The notes below the pieces were generated by a model. That model was not told the origin of the DNA and ran no database searches. It saw only the letters and a list, made by a program, of their open reading frames with translations. Below are positions 1 through 29,800 of a DNA stretch of 64,000 bases, piece by piece (positions within the stretch are counted from its first letter, which is position 1; each line of letters begins with the position of its first letter). The stretch is from Anas platyrhynchos (Eukaryota; Chordata; Aves; Anseriformes; Anatidae), in assembly GCF_047663525.1 (NCBI RefSeq), contig NC_092594.1, positions 33,527,001-33,591,000 on the forward strand. Direction: 5' to 3'. Both the position numbers and the translations under genes were made by a program.

Positions 1-75
1 GTGCGGTGTCAAGAGTTGGACTTGATGATCCTTAAGGGTCCCTTCCAACTCAGGATATTCTATGATTCTATATAA
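1..75 (+). mobile_element. CR1 LINE 3' end, cut by the window start
   Basis: The window opens inside the 3' end of a CR1 non-LTR retrotransposon. The segment has the typical order of a TTGGACTTGATGATCC block, a GTCCCTTCCAACTC block and the terminal ATTCTATGATTCTAT octamer repeat. It is identical over about 71 bases to the tail at 16949-17019, so both belong to one subfamily. The rest of the copy lies outside the window or was 5'-truncated, which is normal for CR1. Confidence 0.85.
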
Positions 76-1379
76 ATGAACCTCTAAAATTAAAAATAAT
101 CATATTTTACATGCAGGGCAAATAACGCAAAGTTAAGTTAAATGACAATCATAAAAGATTGGTAAGTAAGAAGCACATCATTTCTGGCAAATCTGTAATT
201 TAATAACCAAATTGAATTTCTGTATTCATTTCAATTGGTGCTAAGTCAGGGTTGATTTTGCAAAACAAAACCAACTAAACAACCAAAGAATATTTATATT
301 TTTTAACAAGTACGTTAAAACATCCTAAAGTAGAGGGACTGCATGTAGTACTGGAAGATATCAGTATCAGAGTTCAAACTGTTACCAAGCCCTGATCAGC
401 CTCACCTGGGGTTCCTCCAGCCTCCACCCACATTCTCTGCTCACTGGTCCAGGATTCCCATTTAAGTTCATGCATAGGCCACTTAACCCTCCATAAGCTA
501 CACTAGGGGTATGTCTGTGCTCACTCCTGTTTGCTAATAGTTTAGCATGCTGCTGGTCCTCCTGGATGAACTTTAGACCTATGCTGTTGGTAACATACCT
601 CACATTTTGTCTCCTGAGTCAATGCTGGACTTAACTTGGTGTGTTACCTTACCTAGGCTACTGATGGCAGCTGCCACCAGCTAGGCCCTGCTCATACCTT
701 GTGAGACAGGGCCCTGGCTGATGAGGACACTGCTCCTCCTGGAGTTCCTCTGGCTCTTGCTGTTCCCTTCTAGTTAGCTGGAAGACAGGAAACTCACTTG
801 CCTGGAGTTCATCTCAAGGTAAAACCTGAGATTAAAATGTGAAGTGTTAGTTGGATTATTGTGGTTTTGTTAATACAATTCAAGCTCTCTTAAATATAAC
901 TTCTTTCATCTCTAAGAACTGAACTTTTTCTTGAGAAGGTCACATGTGGCAAAGCTTCTGTTGTAATCCAGAAACCACCTTCAGCAGTGCTGGGGACTGG
1001 GTCTTTGGAGGGTGCAGCATACACACATTGCTCTCCAGAGGACTTTTTCTTATTTTTCCTTCTGTGAGCCAACCTGCACCCAGAGGAACATGATGGATGC
1101 ACGTGTGCTATCTTGAGCTTCAATCTATTCTTTCCAACAGGTAATGCTATGACTGCCTGGGACCCACTTCTTTTTGTTTGTTTTTTAAAGTTTAAAATAT
1201 TGAGAGGAAGTAACCTCAGAAATGAGCTGGAGACAGGTCTCATAGAAACAAAGTATAAAGCAGGTGTTTTTACCCCTCATAAAACCAAGGGGCTCTGAGC
1301 ACAGCTGCCAAGGTGTGATCCCTCTCAACTACCTCATCACTTCGCCAAGACCCCTCCGAGGCTTGCAGGCGGAGGTGGA
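76..1379. other. 5' flank of SHISAL2A, no gene seen
   Basis: AT-rich to mixed sequence with only short chance open frames on both strands. In human the next gene upstream is GPX7, but no selenocysteine- or cysteine-type glutathione peroxidase exon could be read here. Any 5' untranslated exon or upstream enhancer of SHISAL2A could lie in this stretch, but nothing specific is visible. Confidence 0.5.
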
Positions 1380-1724
1380 CCCTCGAAGTCTCTTCTCAAG
1401 TTCGGGCCGGCCGCTGAGGGAGACCCAAACCCCATCGATCAGAGCACTTTCTGCGAGCAGCCCCCTCAGGGCGGGCGGCTCCCGGCTCTTCCCCTCACCT
1501 CAGGGCGCGGGCGGCGCCCGGCTCCCGCCGCTTCTCCCAGCGGCGCCGCCCGGTGAGGGCGCTGAGGGGGCCGGCGGCCGCCTCCCGCCGCCTGCCCCGC
1601 TCCTCGCCCCTCACGGCCCCGCAGCCCCCCGGCCGGCCGAGCTCCGCCCGCTCGCCGCCCCACCTCCAGACCGGGTGCCGGCGGAGCTGAGGCAGCGGGC
1701 AGCCCCGCGGGCGGCCGCGGCACG

Positions 1725-17520
<15,796 letters not shown>

Positions 17521-17840
17521 AGCTGCGCTTGGATATGTATTTTTATATGGCTACTGTACTGGGAAGTGTATATTTTGATTTGCACATACCAGCTATGGCT
17601 GCTGTGTGCAATTATGTGAATTATGTTGTCTTATCCTGTGCAATTCCAATGTGATAACAGTTATTAGGCAGAGCATAATTTGGTATACCATGTTGACCAA
17701 GCTTTGTTTCAAGCTGTTCCTGTGTGCCATTTTAATGTGGTGTCCTCACATCATTAATATGATCTACTTAACCAAATGTGATGGCTTGGTACACAAAAAT
17801 GTGAGTGCAGTACCTCAATAAAATCAGGCTTTTGCTTGTG
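17521..17840 (+). other. SHISAL2A: SHISAL2A 3' UTR
   Basis: About 320 bases from the stop codon to just past the AATAAA signal at 17817-17822. T-rich DNA with TTGTGTTGC follows the signal, as expected for a downstream cleavage element. The 3' end is inferred from the signal only. Confidence 0.6.
17817..17822 (+). terminator. SHISAL2A: Poly(A) signal AATAAA of SHISAL2A
   Basis: Canonical AATAAA hexamer about 300 nt after the SHISAL2A stop codon, followed within 30 nt by GT/T-rich sequence. It is the first canonical signal in a plausible position downstream of the stop. Confidence 0.7.
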
Positions 17841-20800
17841 TTGCATTTTTCTTAATTTATCATTTTTCCCCAACTTTATTTCCTCAAAGTTATCATGGAT
17901 CTTAGAATTATTTTGATGGGAAAATTTCCCTACCAAATGAAGTTAGTCAAAAAGTGCCAGTCAAAGAGCAGAAGGAAAAATGATTTTTGCCAGTTTATTT
18001 TAATTTTGCCATCTGGTTTCCTTTGAGGATTCAGCCTTGAGATTCACATAGACATGAGAAATGTATTCTTCATTTTAAACCACCAGTAAATGATTTTTAG
18101 AATAAAGAGGATTCAAGTTTTTTAAACTTCATACAAACTCAAACTAGTTAGTGAACTAGCAGTCTTGTAGTTCTTAAATTGTGAAGTGATAAGATATTTT
18201 GTGTTGCAGATCAAAATATTTATCTTTTTGTCTCCAGGGCAATTTCTGAATCTTTGATTTCTCATAAGATCATCCCTTGGATACTGAGCTTCTTATTCAT
18301 TTTAAGTGTTTTAAGATACCAAAGTAACAAATTGTAAAACCAGAAGGCAAAAAACAAACAAAAAAAAGCTAGTGTTTTGCTTACTTCTAATGCCTGTTTT
18401 TTTTTTTTTTTTTTTTTTCTGTTTTTCTCTTAGGAAAATCAATCTATTAGCTAGCTAGCTTGTAATTAAGGGTCTCTAAATACCACTAAGAAGTACCTCC
18501 CACACTGGTTTCATTAGGTGATTCAGTGTGTTGTCCATAATTGCTTTCAAACGTGCAATCACAACAAAGGTGTCTCCCTGTGCTTTACAGACATAAGGCT
18601 TAATGTACTTGTTAGGCATAGCCCTGTTTTTTGCCCTGGGAGCATTTCAAGGAGCATTTTAAGCTTGTTTAAATGACTGCAGTAAAGCAAACTCGAGGCT
18701 ATTCTGTTACCATTACGTATACCAATGTTAATAAAAAGAACTTGCAAGAGTTGCTGTGAGCAGTTTTTTTCCCCTAAACATGGAAGAATTTTGTTAATCA
18801 TAAGGCCGAAATAAAAATGGGAGAATGACTTAATATGCAATAGGCCTCAGTGACTGTTGTGTATAGAAAGTCTGCATTATCTTCCTGTGTACCTACCCAA
18901 TATCAGCAGAGCAGCACAAGCAGCAACCTCTGATAGATCTCCTTGGGACTGGGCAGGCTTGGTGCTACTGGTAATTCTGGGACTGGCTGCATCTTTCTTT
19001 GAAGTCACAGTGGTAGAAATAGCTCACTCTAAAATGGTCTACCTTTGTCATCCCTGTCATTCTCTAGATATTTCAGTATTACTAACTTGCTCTTCACTTC
19101 TAATACTGGTCTAGGTAGAAAATACATACTGGTTCTACAGTATCAGTCAAGTTTGTAACAACTTTCATAATTCATCACCTTAGTTAGGTTCTTTGGCCTT
19201 TGCAACTTCTAAATTATGGGACTAAAAACAAAAGGTCACAGGTTTATTGAATGAAAGTAATGTCAGTTTTAATTGTTTTCCTAACATGGCAAATGCTCAA
19301 GATTCCTGAGATGATTCAATCCTTTGAGGTTATGGAGCACATGAGGCAGGAAAAGCGTAAAGATTCAGCTTCTTCTTAGGATAGAAATGAGAAGCTTTTA
19401 AGTTTCCATCTATAAGCCTGAAGCTCAAAGAAATCTTATCTCTCTCAATTGCAGGTAAGGAATTTAATATTTTGTCAAATAAATTCAGAAGTGATTATAG
19501 CTCTAAGGTTAGAGGAATGGAGTCATAGTAGGTGTACGTGGAAGATGTGCTAGTTTTTTTTAAAGTTTAAAATATTAGGGAAAAACATAAGTAGAAAATA
19601 TGAGTAAACTTCAAATGTTAACAGGCATTAAATAGGTGGTTAAAGAGCTGTTAATATTGTATTGCGTTGAAAACAGAGGATGAGAATGCTATGCAACAGA
19701 TGAGCAATATGTTGTCAGTTCTCATATTTCATATGATAATCTGGATTCCACAGATAACACCTTGCAATTACATGGTCCTTTGCCATTATTTCTGCCTCTG
19801 CTTTTGGGCAGTGTGTAACAGATGGAAACCATTTATATATTCAGGTGAGGACCAAAAGAGTACCAAAATGGCTCTGCAAATAATTTTCAAATAGACATAG
19901 GACTGGACTCCGTTCAGGGAAAACAGGGAGAAAAAAAAAATGGAAATCAGGCCTTAGGTCAGGACCACCCTGCCCAAAGTTGTTGCTTAGCCTAGGGAGG
20001 AGGGTGATGTGCTCCTCTTGTTCCTGATGACTACCTGGTTCTGCAAACAAACAGGTAAGTACCTTTCCCTTAATGAATGCACTGCAAAATGGAATCATTA
20101 TTTTTCCCTAAATGCATCAACCACAGAAATTTCAGTAAATTGAGTCTGCTCTTTCTACAATGCTGAATCAAAATGTCAAACCAACACAACTCAATTATAG
20201 GAGAGGAAATAAAGCAACATGCTGAATACCAGCAAGTTATTTATGCAATACTTCAAATTGCCAATGCTGTAACTACCTGTGGGAAATGAGAACAGACAAG
20301 AGCATAGATGGGAAAATTGACTCAGGGTAACTTACTAGCAAAGTTTTAGAATCCTATTTTTTTTTTTTTTTACCCCTTCTGAGTTTCATAGATCAGCTGC
20401 ACACCCTTCAGTCTGTTACTGGTTTTACTAAAAAGTATTTTAGGTGCAAAGAATGAGGGGAGGGAAAGAAAAAGTCACAATTCTTGTATTTGGGTTTTAA
20501 AACAGGTAGAGGAACTTGTTATTTTTTTCATTTTCCATGTTGCCATTCTTAAAACATAAAAATAAAAACCAGTCATCCTAAAATCCATAGTGAAGACAGC
20601 ATTGCATGTGAAGCATTTTTCTTCATATTCTTGAGCAAATATAAAATCCTTATTTTAATGATGCTGAGAGATGTGGCCTTTAATGTCATGTGAGGTCAGA
20701 TCTGAGTGCTTCATACTGAATGAAAAGCCAGATATACTTTCAGTAAATTAAGTAGATTTATTTATGTGGAATGCAAGAAATCCAGAATCTCTCCACAACT

Positions 20801-23800
20801 AATGGGAGACATTAAGTAACTCCAAGAAACGCATTTGATATTAATGTAAAACATCGTTTAAATGTAATAGTAGCTGTTTGAACCACAGTTGGGGAATCAG
20901 TTATTACGGTTATTGACTCTAATGAGTACAGGTAGAGGTCAACTGAGTAATATGGTTCTTTTAAAGAACAAGTTATTAGATTTTGTAATTTATGTGTATT
21001 TCATCTTTATTTTCTCTGTTTCAATGAGATAGCAGGAACTGGGAAAGCAAAGGTTGGGAGGTCTGGTTAAATCTTGTGAAGAGCTAGGTAAAGTACACGA
21101 GTAGTAAGTCCTACAGATCTTTACCTTTAAACATACCGAGTCTGTACTGAGTCTGTACACAAGTTGGTAGCAAAGCCTGTTACAATACCATGGTAGGATT
21201 GTGATTTTAAAGATGTATATACTGTAGACACATCTGTATGTTGATACATGTTCCTTTTGGGGGCTGTCAGTGTGGTCTGCCTTGGTCTTGCTGAGCCTTA
21301 GTTTTCATTCTCACCCCTTCTCTGTCCAGGGATGAACGGGTGTCCCGATGTATGGGTGTTCTCCCCACAGCACCACCACTGTGGGGAGAAGGGTTAGAGG
21401 AAAACAGCATTTTCCTTCTCTTCCCCATCACATGCCTCTCTCTTCCCAGCAGAGCAGAATCTGCTGCCTCATCTGCAGTTGTTTGGTCCCAGGAGAGAGT
21501 TTTGCATGAAATGGGAGTCCTATATGCTGAAAAGTAACTCTGCAGGATTTGGAAGGTCCCAGCAAGTGCAAGGTCCCCCTGTGACAGGCTTTGGGGTTTG
21601 TCATGAGTGACCCTGGTCTTGCAGTAGGATTGGCTAGAAAAAAAGGAGCAAAATAAGAAAGAAATGTACAGTCCTCTGAGTTTCTACTGACCTCTTATTT
21701 GAAATGCTGGAGCAGTGTGACACTTGTTTGGTGTCAGTATAATGAAAAATCCAGCCTGTCTGTCCTAAGTCTCAGCATCTGATGACTGCACACCATGGCT
21801 GTGTTTATGACAACAATAAAAGTGTGTGTGGGGGGGGCAGATGGATGGAATGGAAAAGTCTGATTTTCTGCTAGAACTGAGAGAATAAATGTAAAAACTG
21901 CTGGGAATAGCCAGTTTTCACACCACAAGAGCCAGGTTGTGAACTCAGTACCAGGCAGGATGAGACCCAAACTCCTCTCTAGCAGCTCTTGAGTTTCAAT
22001 CATATCCTAGCGATATTTTCTCATTTTGGCTAAACAGATGAAAAATGACAGATTTCACTCGGTAATTTTATAGTAGATAGAGTTTGTAAGGTATTAGCTG
22101 GACTCTAATGTGTTAAGTGACTTTGCTTCTCTTTGACTAGATGGAGACTTGAGAGCACTCAGCCCTTTCCAGGATGGAGCTTTAAAGAGCAGTCAGTAAG
22201 AAGTAGCATGTTGCCTCCTGTATAGCTTTGCCTGCACCTACACTGCATTCATGATGAGGAAATGTGGAGGTAAATGCACCTAAGCCAACACAAAGATATT
22301 CATTTAATGTAAGAGACAAAAACAATATACACAAATTGTATGTGTCAGTTGATATCTTACCTCAGTTGATAGGTAAGAAATTTGAGATTTCAATCTGAGA
22401 ATATGAAAACTTCATCTCTAAACCCCTGAGTGGTGTGACCTAGTGTTTGGCCAACTCGCATGCACACGCTGCCTTGGCAGACCTTAGGAGGCTACCAATT
22501 GAGAACGCATACAGCAAACAAGGACCTATGGAGAAGAATGGCACTGCTAAACTGTGTATGACAGATAGTCATGAAGTATTTTCATGTGTGTTAACTACAT
22601 TTTTGGAGACAGAGTGATCAGGTCACCTGGGAGGGTTAGGGAGTCTAGGTCACTAATGGGAAAACTGAGTGAAAGGGAGTTAATTACTCTGACAGCAATT
22701 TGAAAAAATAGTTGGGGGATAGGCAGGGAGGTGAAAGGGAGGTAGAAGAGGATGGGGCTGGGGTTCTGGGATGGCAGGGGAAATCTCTAATTGTTACACC
22801 CTTTCCCCTCTGACTCCACTTTTCATTCATGTGATCCACCATTATCACTTACTATTCTTTCTTCTGCATGTGAATTTAAAGCATCGAGTCAGGATGGAAA
22901 ATACCTCTCTCAAACATCATCTATTCCGTGGAGAGAAAAAAAAAAAAAAACAACCACAGAAGGATCATAATGTTAACAGCAAATGTATGCCAGCCCTACT
23001 GGTAACATGCAAGTGACTTCCTTCAAGTTCTTATGAGTTTTGGGACTCTTCACTTTGTTGCTGATTAGCAAGCTAATGGGTGGCGGTTGTTGTAAAGGTC
23101 CCTCCAATGCATCTCAACTGCAGAGCTTGCTCCACTTGAGGAAAATAATGTTCCTTTCAGGTTATCAACAGGTGGTATTTCATATTTATCAACTTGGCAA
23201 CAGTAAGTTATATGAGGAGCTGAGGAGTCCTCAGTAGCAGCAGTAGCATTTCAATAATGTAATTTTCCAAGTTACTCAGAAGACTACAATATCTTGTATA
23301 AAAAAAGAAAAGTTGTTGCACTGAGCAGTCACTATGAAGTGTTAGTCAAGGGAGGTGGAATGATAATTTAACTTGCGCAGTAATTGTTAATTACGAGCCA
23401 GCCAAAAATAATGTCACAAAATGTTATGTTTTGTGCATCTGCATCCATATCTTTTTGGAATAGCAAAAGGAAGCATAAAATATCCCAGGACAGAGAATAA
23501 TAAAAGTGCAGAACTCTGTTTTAGTGGTATAATGAGACTAAATTAAATCTAAAAGTTGCACTTGGGGTATTCAAACACCTGTAGAGAGGATTCCCTGGCA
23601 AATCATTGAGCTGCATCTGCATGGTGTTCAGCATCCACTGCTAATTCCACACAGTAACATACAGGAAGAGGAAAAGGGAAATAGAGTAGCAACAAGCATG
23701 CACATTGGGAAAGGATGGAGTTGGAAAAGACTCTTTCAAAAGCAGACATGAGATAACAGAAAGCCTGCTGAAGGCATTAGTCCTTGGTCTGTCTGGTTGT

Positions 23801-26800
23801 TTACCTCAGAGGTACAATCTGTAAAGCTGTATTGATCTGTCCTGTCAAGGACACTGGGCAGTAGAGGCCTAGGTCCAGCTTTATCATAATTTGCAAAAAG
23901 TCCCTTGGTTCAGGTTGCTTTGGGACAAAGCTGTGAGGCACAATGCCAGTGGTACTCCATCTGTTTTCTTGTACTATTTGAAAAGCACATCAAGAAGAAA
24001 AGAAGGAGCAGGCAAGAGACAAAATGGTTTTGCACTTGGGGAACATGGGGCGTAGTGCTCCAGAGGGGATGTGGATGTACCCCCATAGCAGAAGTATTCA
24101 GTGCAGGCTGCTGTCATGTTATTTGTCATGTGCAACCGCCACAGCTCACGCTATCATTCTCAGCAATGCTTGTGTTAGTCACCCTTGTGACTTCATTTTT
24201 AATGGCAAATTAAAATCCAAATATTCACCCACTTCTGTGCTTTTTTTCTGGTGTCTAACACAGTAATAGAAATGTGAGGGAAAGATTTGGAGGAAAGTTA
24301 TTTCCAGTCTTTTCACTTTTGAAAATTTTTTCTTTCTGCTTCAAGATAGAACAGTGGTTGTGTGGATTTCCAGTCCCACAGTGTAAGATGATGCAGGGAA
24401 AGTATGTAGTGTTTTCTTTTCTGGCAAATGCCTTCCCTAACACTTACATTTTTCCAATTTATCCTTCCCTTTCAGGAACACTATGTTCAGATCAGTATGT
24501 AAGACTGTGGGGTTTGAGTGGAAAACACTGTATTAATCCCAGGTAACTTTCAGAATCTAAGCTCTTCTGAGCTTATTCAAGGTAAGTCTTGAAACCAATA
24601 TAGAATGTGAATATTTTAACAAATATTGGGGTGAAAAATAGACTTTCAAGACTGATGACTAGGAAGAATAGGATCCCACAGTATCAAAGGCGCATAGCAG
24701 CCTTTTACAGAACAAATTTTGAGGGGGGCAGGAATGCTGCCCGTGCTTAAGAAGGGAACTGGAAGGGAAAAAACAGGGAGCACATGTTTCTCTGACAGTT
24801 AAGGAGCAGTTACAGTATTGTTAAGCATAAATTGAGTTTGCAATGTTTGTCCATTATTTTGTGCTAATCGGGAGTGTAAATTTAATATATATATATCTAT
24901 CTTATTAAAACAAAAACATTGCCATAACCGTTTCTTATTTTAGCATAAGGAAATATAGTAGTTTCATTGTGCAATTATATTACTGGAAGCAATTTAAATG
25001 TCATCTCATTTCTCTATAGAACGTAATTAATATGTGTCTTATATACCAGGAATATTGTTGGATCTTATAATTTCATTTTCAAAACACAAGAACTTCAGAC
25101 ACAGAAGCCTCGAATCCCTAAGTAGTTGCTAGCTCTGTGTTAGCAGTTTTATAGAACTTTCCTTGTTTACATTGAAATGATCACTTCTCATCTCACTGCC
25201 TCTGCTATGACTGCAGTTCCCAGGAGCTCTGAACATCATATTCTAAAGCCTACGAGTGTCATTAGACAGGACTCTAAGCATTTCTTATTCCACTGTCTAT
25301 GTTGATCCTGTGCCATTTCCTTCAGTTCAAAATCCTTTGTTCCATAAGAAGACACTCAGGTTCATGACTAATAGAAGTGCACAAGCCTTTGTGCATGGAG
25401 AAGGATCTACAGCAGCACGGGGCAACTTGGTATGACTGCTTTGGTTGGGCAGCAGAGAATTAAAACGTACACAAAATGTATGCAGCTGGCATGCAACCTT
25501 GAACATAGATGGTCAGAGGCTAAGAGATGAGGCAGCAAGGGATTCAGGTAGATGTAGACTTGTGATATTGTGATTGTGAGGAAAGGAATCTGGCTTTTCC
25601 TGTGGATTGCTTCTGTTTACTGCTTTGAGATGCCCAGGGGATTGAGCAATAGCTCTTTAGATGCCAATGTCCCGTAGCCGCAGATTCCAGTTCATACCTG
25701 TTGACTCCATTTCTGTGGCATACCTGCATCCCTGGTAGATGCTATTTGTAAAGCTGGACCTCCAGGGAATGATCAATAAGCAGGTCAGTAGAGCGATAGA
25801 TTAGATGAGATGTTGTAGCAAGAGAGAGCTGCTCTTCCCCAGGCAGCAGCAGCAGCACTCTCCTGCCAGTCAGAGCTTTGCTGCCATGTATGATTTGCTG
25901 CCATGTGTGACAAGTGGAGAATTGGATCCTCACTGAATACATTGAGACATTTTTCTTTCCTGTGTGTTGGGGCTGAACAAAATACCTAAAGGCTACCAGG
26001 AAAGCGTCGCATGTGTCAGCCAAATTAATTTTCTCTGTTTTCTATAGTATTTTCCAGCTGCAAAAAGAAATGAGAAAGAGTTGGCTACAAGGATTTTCAG
26101 CTACATCTATTTGATCTTCCAGATTGGAACAGTTTAGCTGGGTGCTAGAATATCAGAGCAAAATTATCCTCACCAGTCACTGCTCTGAGACCAGACGCAC
26201 TGGGCTTCAGCTTGCACTGGGAGTTCCTGTAATATGTCACATGATTTTCAAACCTGTGTTTAAATTCCTAGGGGAAAACACACTTCTCTCACTCTTGGAT
26301 GGTGCTGTGTGGCCCTGAGCCTTCTGCTCTGCATCTGTGATTCACGAGTGCTTTTGTCAGCTGACAGCTGTAAGCAGAAGATATCTGATGCTGCGCTCCT
26401 ATGCACAGGTGTACATTGGCCTTGGTTTTGCAGAGACCCTGGTTTAAACAGCTTTAAACAATATCAGAATTAGGCCCTGAATCTTAACTAAGCATCCTTC
26501 AAAATGCATCACTTTTCTGTCTCATACACTTTATTTTCTCAAATAACCCTTAGCACATATTTAATTATTTGTGCTGTGGGTATGTGTCAAGGTCTAGGAC
26601 AGAACGTCTGCTCTGCTCTGTGGGCCCACTCCCTTCTCCAGGACTTTCTGCATGCTACAAGAGTAGACAGAGGATTGTGGGGGTTTTATAAATCCAATGA
26701 GTTAGAATATCTTGAGGAGAGGGAAAAATGAGTTAGTCAGAGTACTGTTACGTAAAGGAATGATATTTTTGTCACCACTGTTTGAAGTGTCTACCACTTC

Positions 26801-29800
26801 TAAAGTACCGAAGTTCCATAACTCACAGGAAATGTACAATTACAATAATAATATTTTCATTCAAAACCTCCTCTTTATGCAGGGACATCCTAAGTACCTA
26901 CTTTAAAATATTCCAGCATTAGTCACTGAAGAACTGTGATATCTGCAGGATTCTCTCCATACGGCTAGACTCAACTTAAAGAAATTTTGGTGGACAAAAA
27001 ATAAAAAGGTTGATTGTTGAAGTAGTCAGGGTGAGATGGGATTTAATCCCTGGAATACTGTGATGTTGTGCTTGATGGCAAAATTCCAGGACAACTTTCA
27101 CAGCTGAAGCAAGCACTTTTTTGAAGAAAACCCAACTCTGGTTAGTAAAAAGGCAGCCCCACGTTGCAGTTGGAGGCAGAGCAGCATGTGTAATATTTTC
27201 CAATAGTATTAGATGAAGGTACGAGACAGCTGAAGCACAGGTAGGACTGAGTTAAGTACAGAGGGATGCATTTTCAAAAGCACGCAAGTGCTGCATGTGA
27301 GCACACGGAAGGAGGGGTCCACGGGGACATCTGTAGTACGTAGGTGTTTAACTGCAGTTGGCTTTGGTGCTGTTAGCAAATAGATGCCTTGAGACACACT
27401 TAGGTGCTTAACTCTGTTCTTACTGTCTCAAACACTTCTTCAGAAAGCAGTCTGTGTGAGCGAGGGGATGGTGGGAAATCAGAGGGAGATAAAGCTCCTG
27501 CAGTAGCTTGAAAAATGGGATGTGAATGCTTTTTTAAAAGGGCATTTGATTCTGTTTCTGCGCCCCAGTCTCCCCACTTGTAAGCAGGAGAGAGTGAGTG
27601 GTCCTGGGTGTGCTGTAGTGGCGATGTTTAGCAGTCAGGCATCGTCTGCTGCCAAGTGCTTTGCTCCTGAAGCCAGCTGTGGTTGCTAAGGGACAGCGAC
27701 CTAATTGACTCCGACTTTGGCTAAGCCAAGCATTTAAAAGCAAGAGTGAAGTGCTAGGGACAATGCAGCTCCCCTGCTGTCCACGTAGCAAACCAGATTT
27801 GGTACTAATGTGTTTTCTAGAGCAGACAGAGTTATTTGTTTGCTATTCTTCTCCGGTAAATTAGATGTTACTCAGTGTTCTAGAGAATTACACTAATTGC
27901 TATGGTAATCATAATAGGAAGCAATTACTTTCAGCATGTAACTATTTCACCTTCACAAATTTGTTTGTGACCACATCTGGCCTCACTCCCAGCTTTATAA
28001 CAAATGTTTTGCTGGAAACCAGAAAAGAACAGTTATCGCTGTGTTCTTTGGTGGGGAGGGCTTGCGATTCTGCCTGCTGGGGTCTTCCTTCTTGCCAAAC
28101 CTCCAGGACATAAACAATTATTTAAAAAAATCATGATTTTTGTAAACTGTCTGATCATATTGACGGGGCTGTTTTAGGACTGCTTTTTATTTGTTACTGG
28201 TAGCTCCATGTAGGCAAAAATGCAAAATACCAGGACCTGGGAAAAGGTGAAATCCACGTGAAAACATGACCAGCTTGGTTTTACTTGAGCTAATCTACTG
28301 TGGTGCTGTTACTTTCCTAAGGACTTCTGTGAAGCCACTGATGTGAATATAGATTTAAGAGAAAAAAAAACACAGGACAAAACTGTTTGCAATATTAACA
28401 TACAATTGTTATTATGCAAACTGATCAAATTCTGTGGCATAAAAGTCCCAGAACAGAATGCCTCACAGATATTAAATGACACTTAAAGATGAAATTCTTT
28501 AGCACCATGCATAATAACTTTCCTGTGTTTTGTTTTTGCAGCAAGTCCTTTTTTTTTTTTTTACCCAATACCGCTTGATAAACTGTTTTTTTAACCCATC
28601 GTGTCTGACCTAGATTGAAAATTCTCTTTGATAAACAACTACAGCAGTGTTTGGTTATTCACAGCAGTATGCCTCAACATCGCTAATGTTCATTAGGCCT
28701 GGCAGAATGAGAAATCCCCATACTACTAATTACTAAGGTGCTGTGCTGCTCATATAAGTAAGGTGGAAAACATCTTGTTTGGTGCTAGGAAAGACGGATG
28801 GTGTTTTCTGTTCTGTTTGCACTTTCCAGTGCGAGACCAGCACTGAAAAATACTGAGGGGTACTACTAGCATGGATGCTTTCTTCTGAAGACGTAGCTAG
28901 AGGATCGATGAAAATGGAACTTGCAAGTTCCAAAAACTTCTTCAGGGACTTGAGAAGCACAATCTGTAGCTGAAGGCTTGTATCAGCACACCAGGTAAAC
29001 AGAAAGTGACAGGGAGCTCCCACTAACTTTATTTAGTAGAGACTTCACTGAAGTCCTCAGCATGCAATTGGTGGCCCAGCTTCTGTTTGCCAAGACACTG
29101 TGCAAATCCAAAGCCCATAAAATGGGTTTAATCCCTCTAGCAACTGTATCGCCTCTGCAGAGCGAGCTGTACAATGCTAAATCATGCTGATGTTGTTCAC
29201 TGTTAGTTATTTCTACTACAATGATTTATGGTCCTGGGCCTGATAGCCAGAACAAGTGGATTCCCAGTGGGTTTGCTGGCTGAGAACATTTGCTGAGTCC
29301 TGAATAGCACAACACATAAACAGTTTTAAGGCCAGATTTGCTATTAATTTCTGTTTTGCTCCATGTGCCAGCAATTTGCAGGAATAATTGAATTTACCTT
29401 GATATCTAGAGGTCTGCCTACACATTTTTATGAACAGACATGACCTCACTCTGTTCTTCCTAGGAAAGTACCATCTCCAAACAATAGGTTAGCAAAGCCC
29501 TGCCTCTATGCTGATATCTCCATTTGCTCAGCCTCAGGACTGTGCTATTGTGGCCGTGTGGCTTACAGCCAGCCTGAAATGCTGGCAAGAAAGCCGAGGG
29601 AAAGAGCTGGAAAAGAGAAACAAGATGGGCCAGTCTTAACGAAGTTGAAGTGAGGTTTATGAAACACACCACAGTATATTTCTTCTCCAACCCCTGCAAG
29701 TTAGGCACTGTACTGCACCTCCAGATACCTGGATGTAATTAAAAATCTCGCTTAATGTGACTTGATGCAGTTGGAGTGAGAATTCATCTTGCTAGGTGCT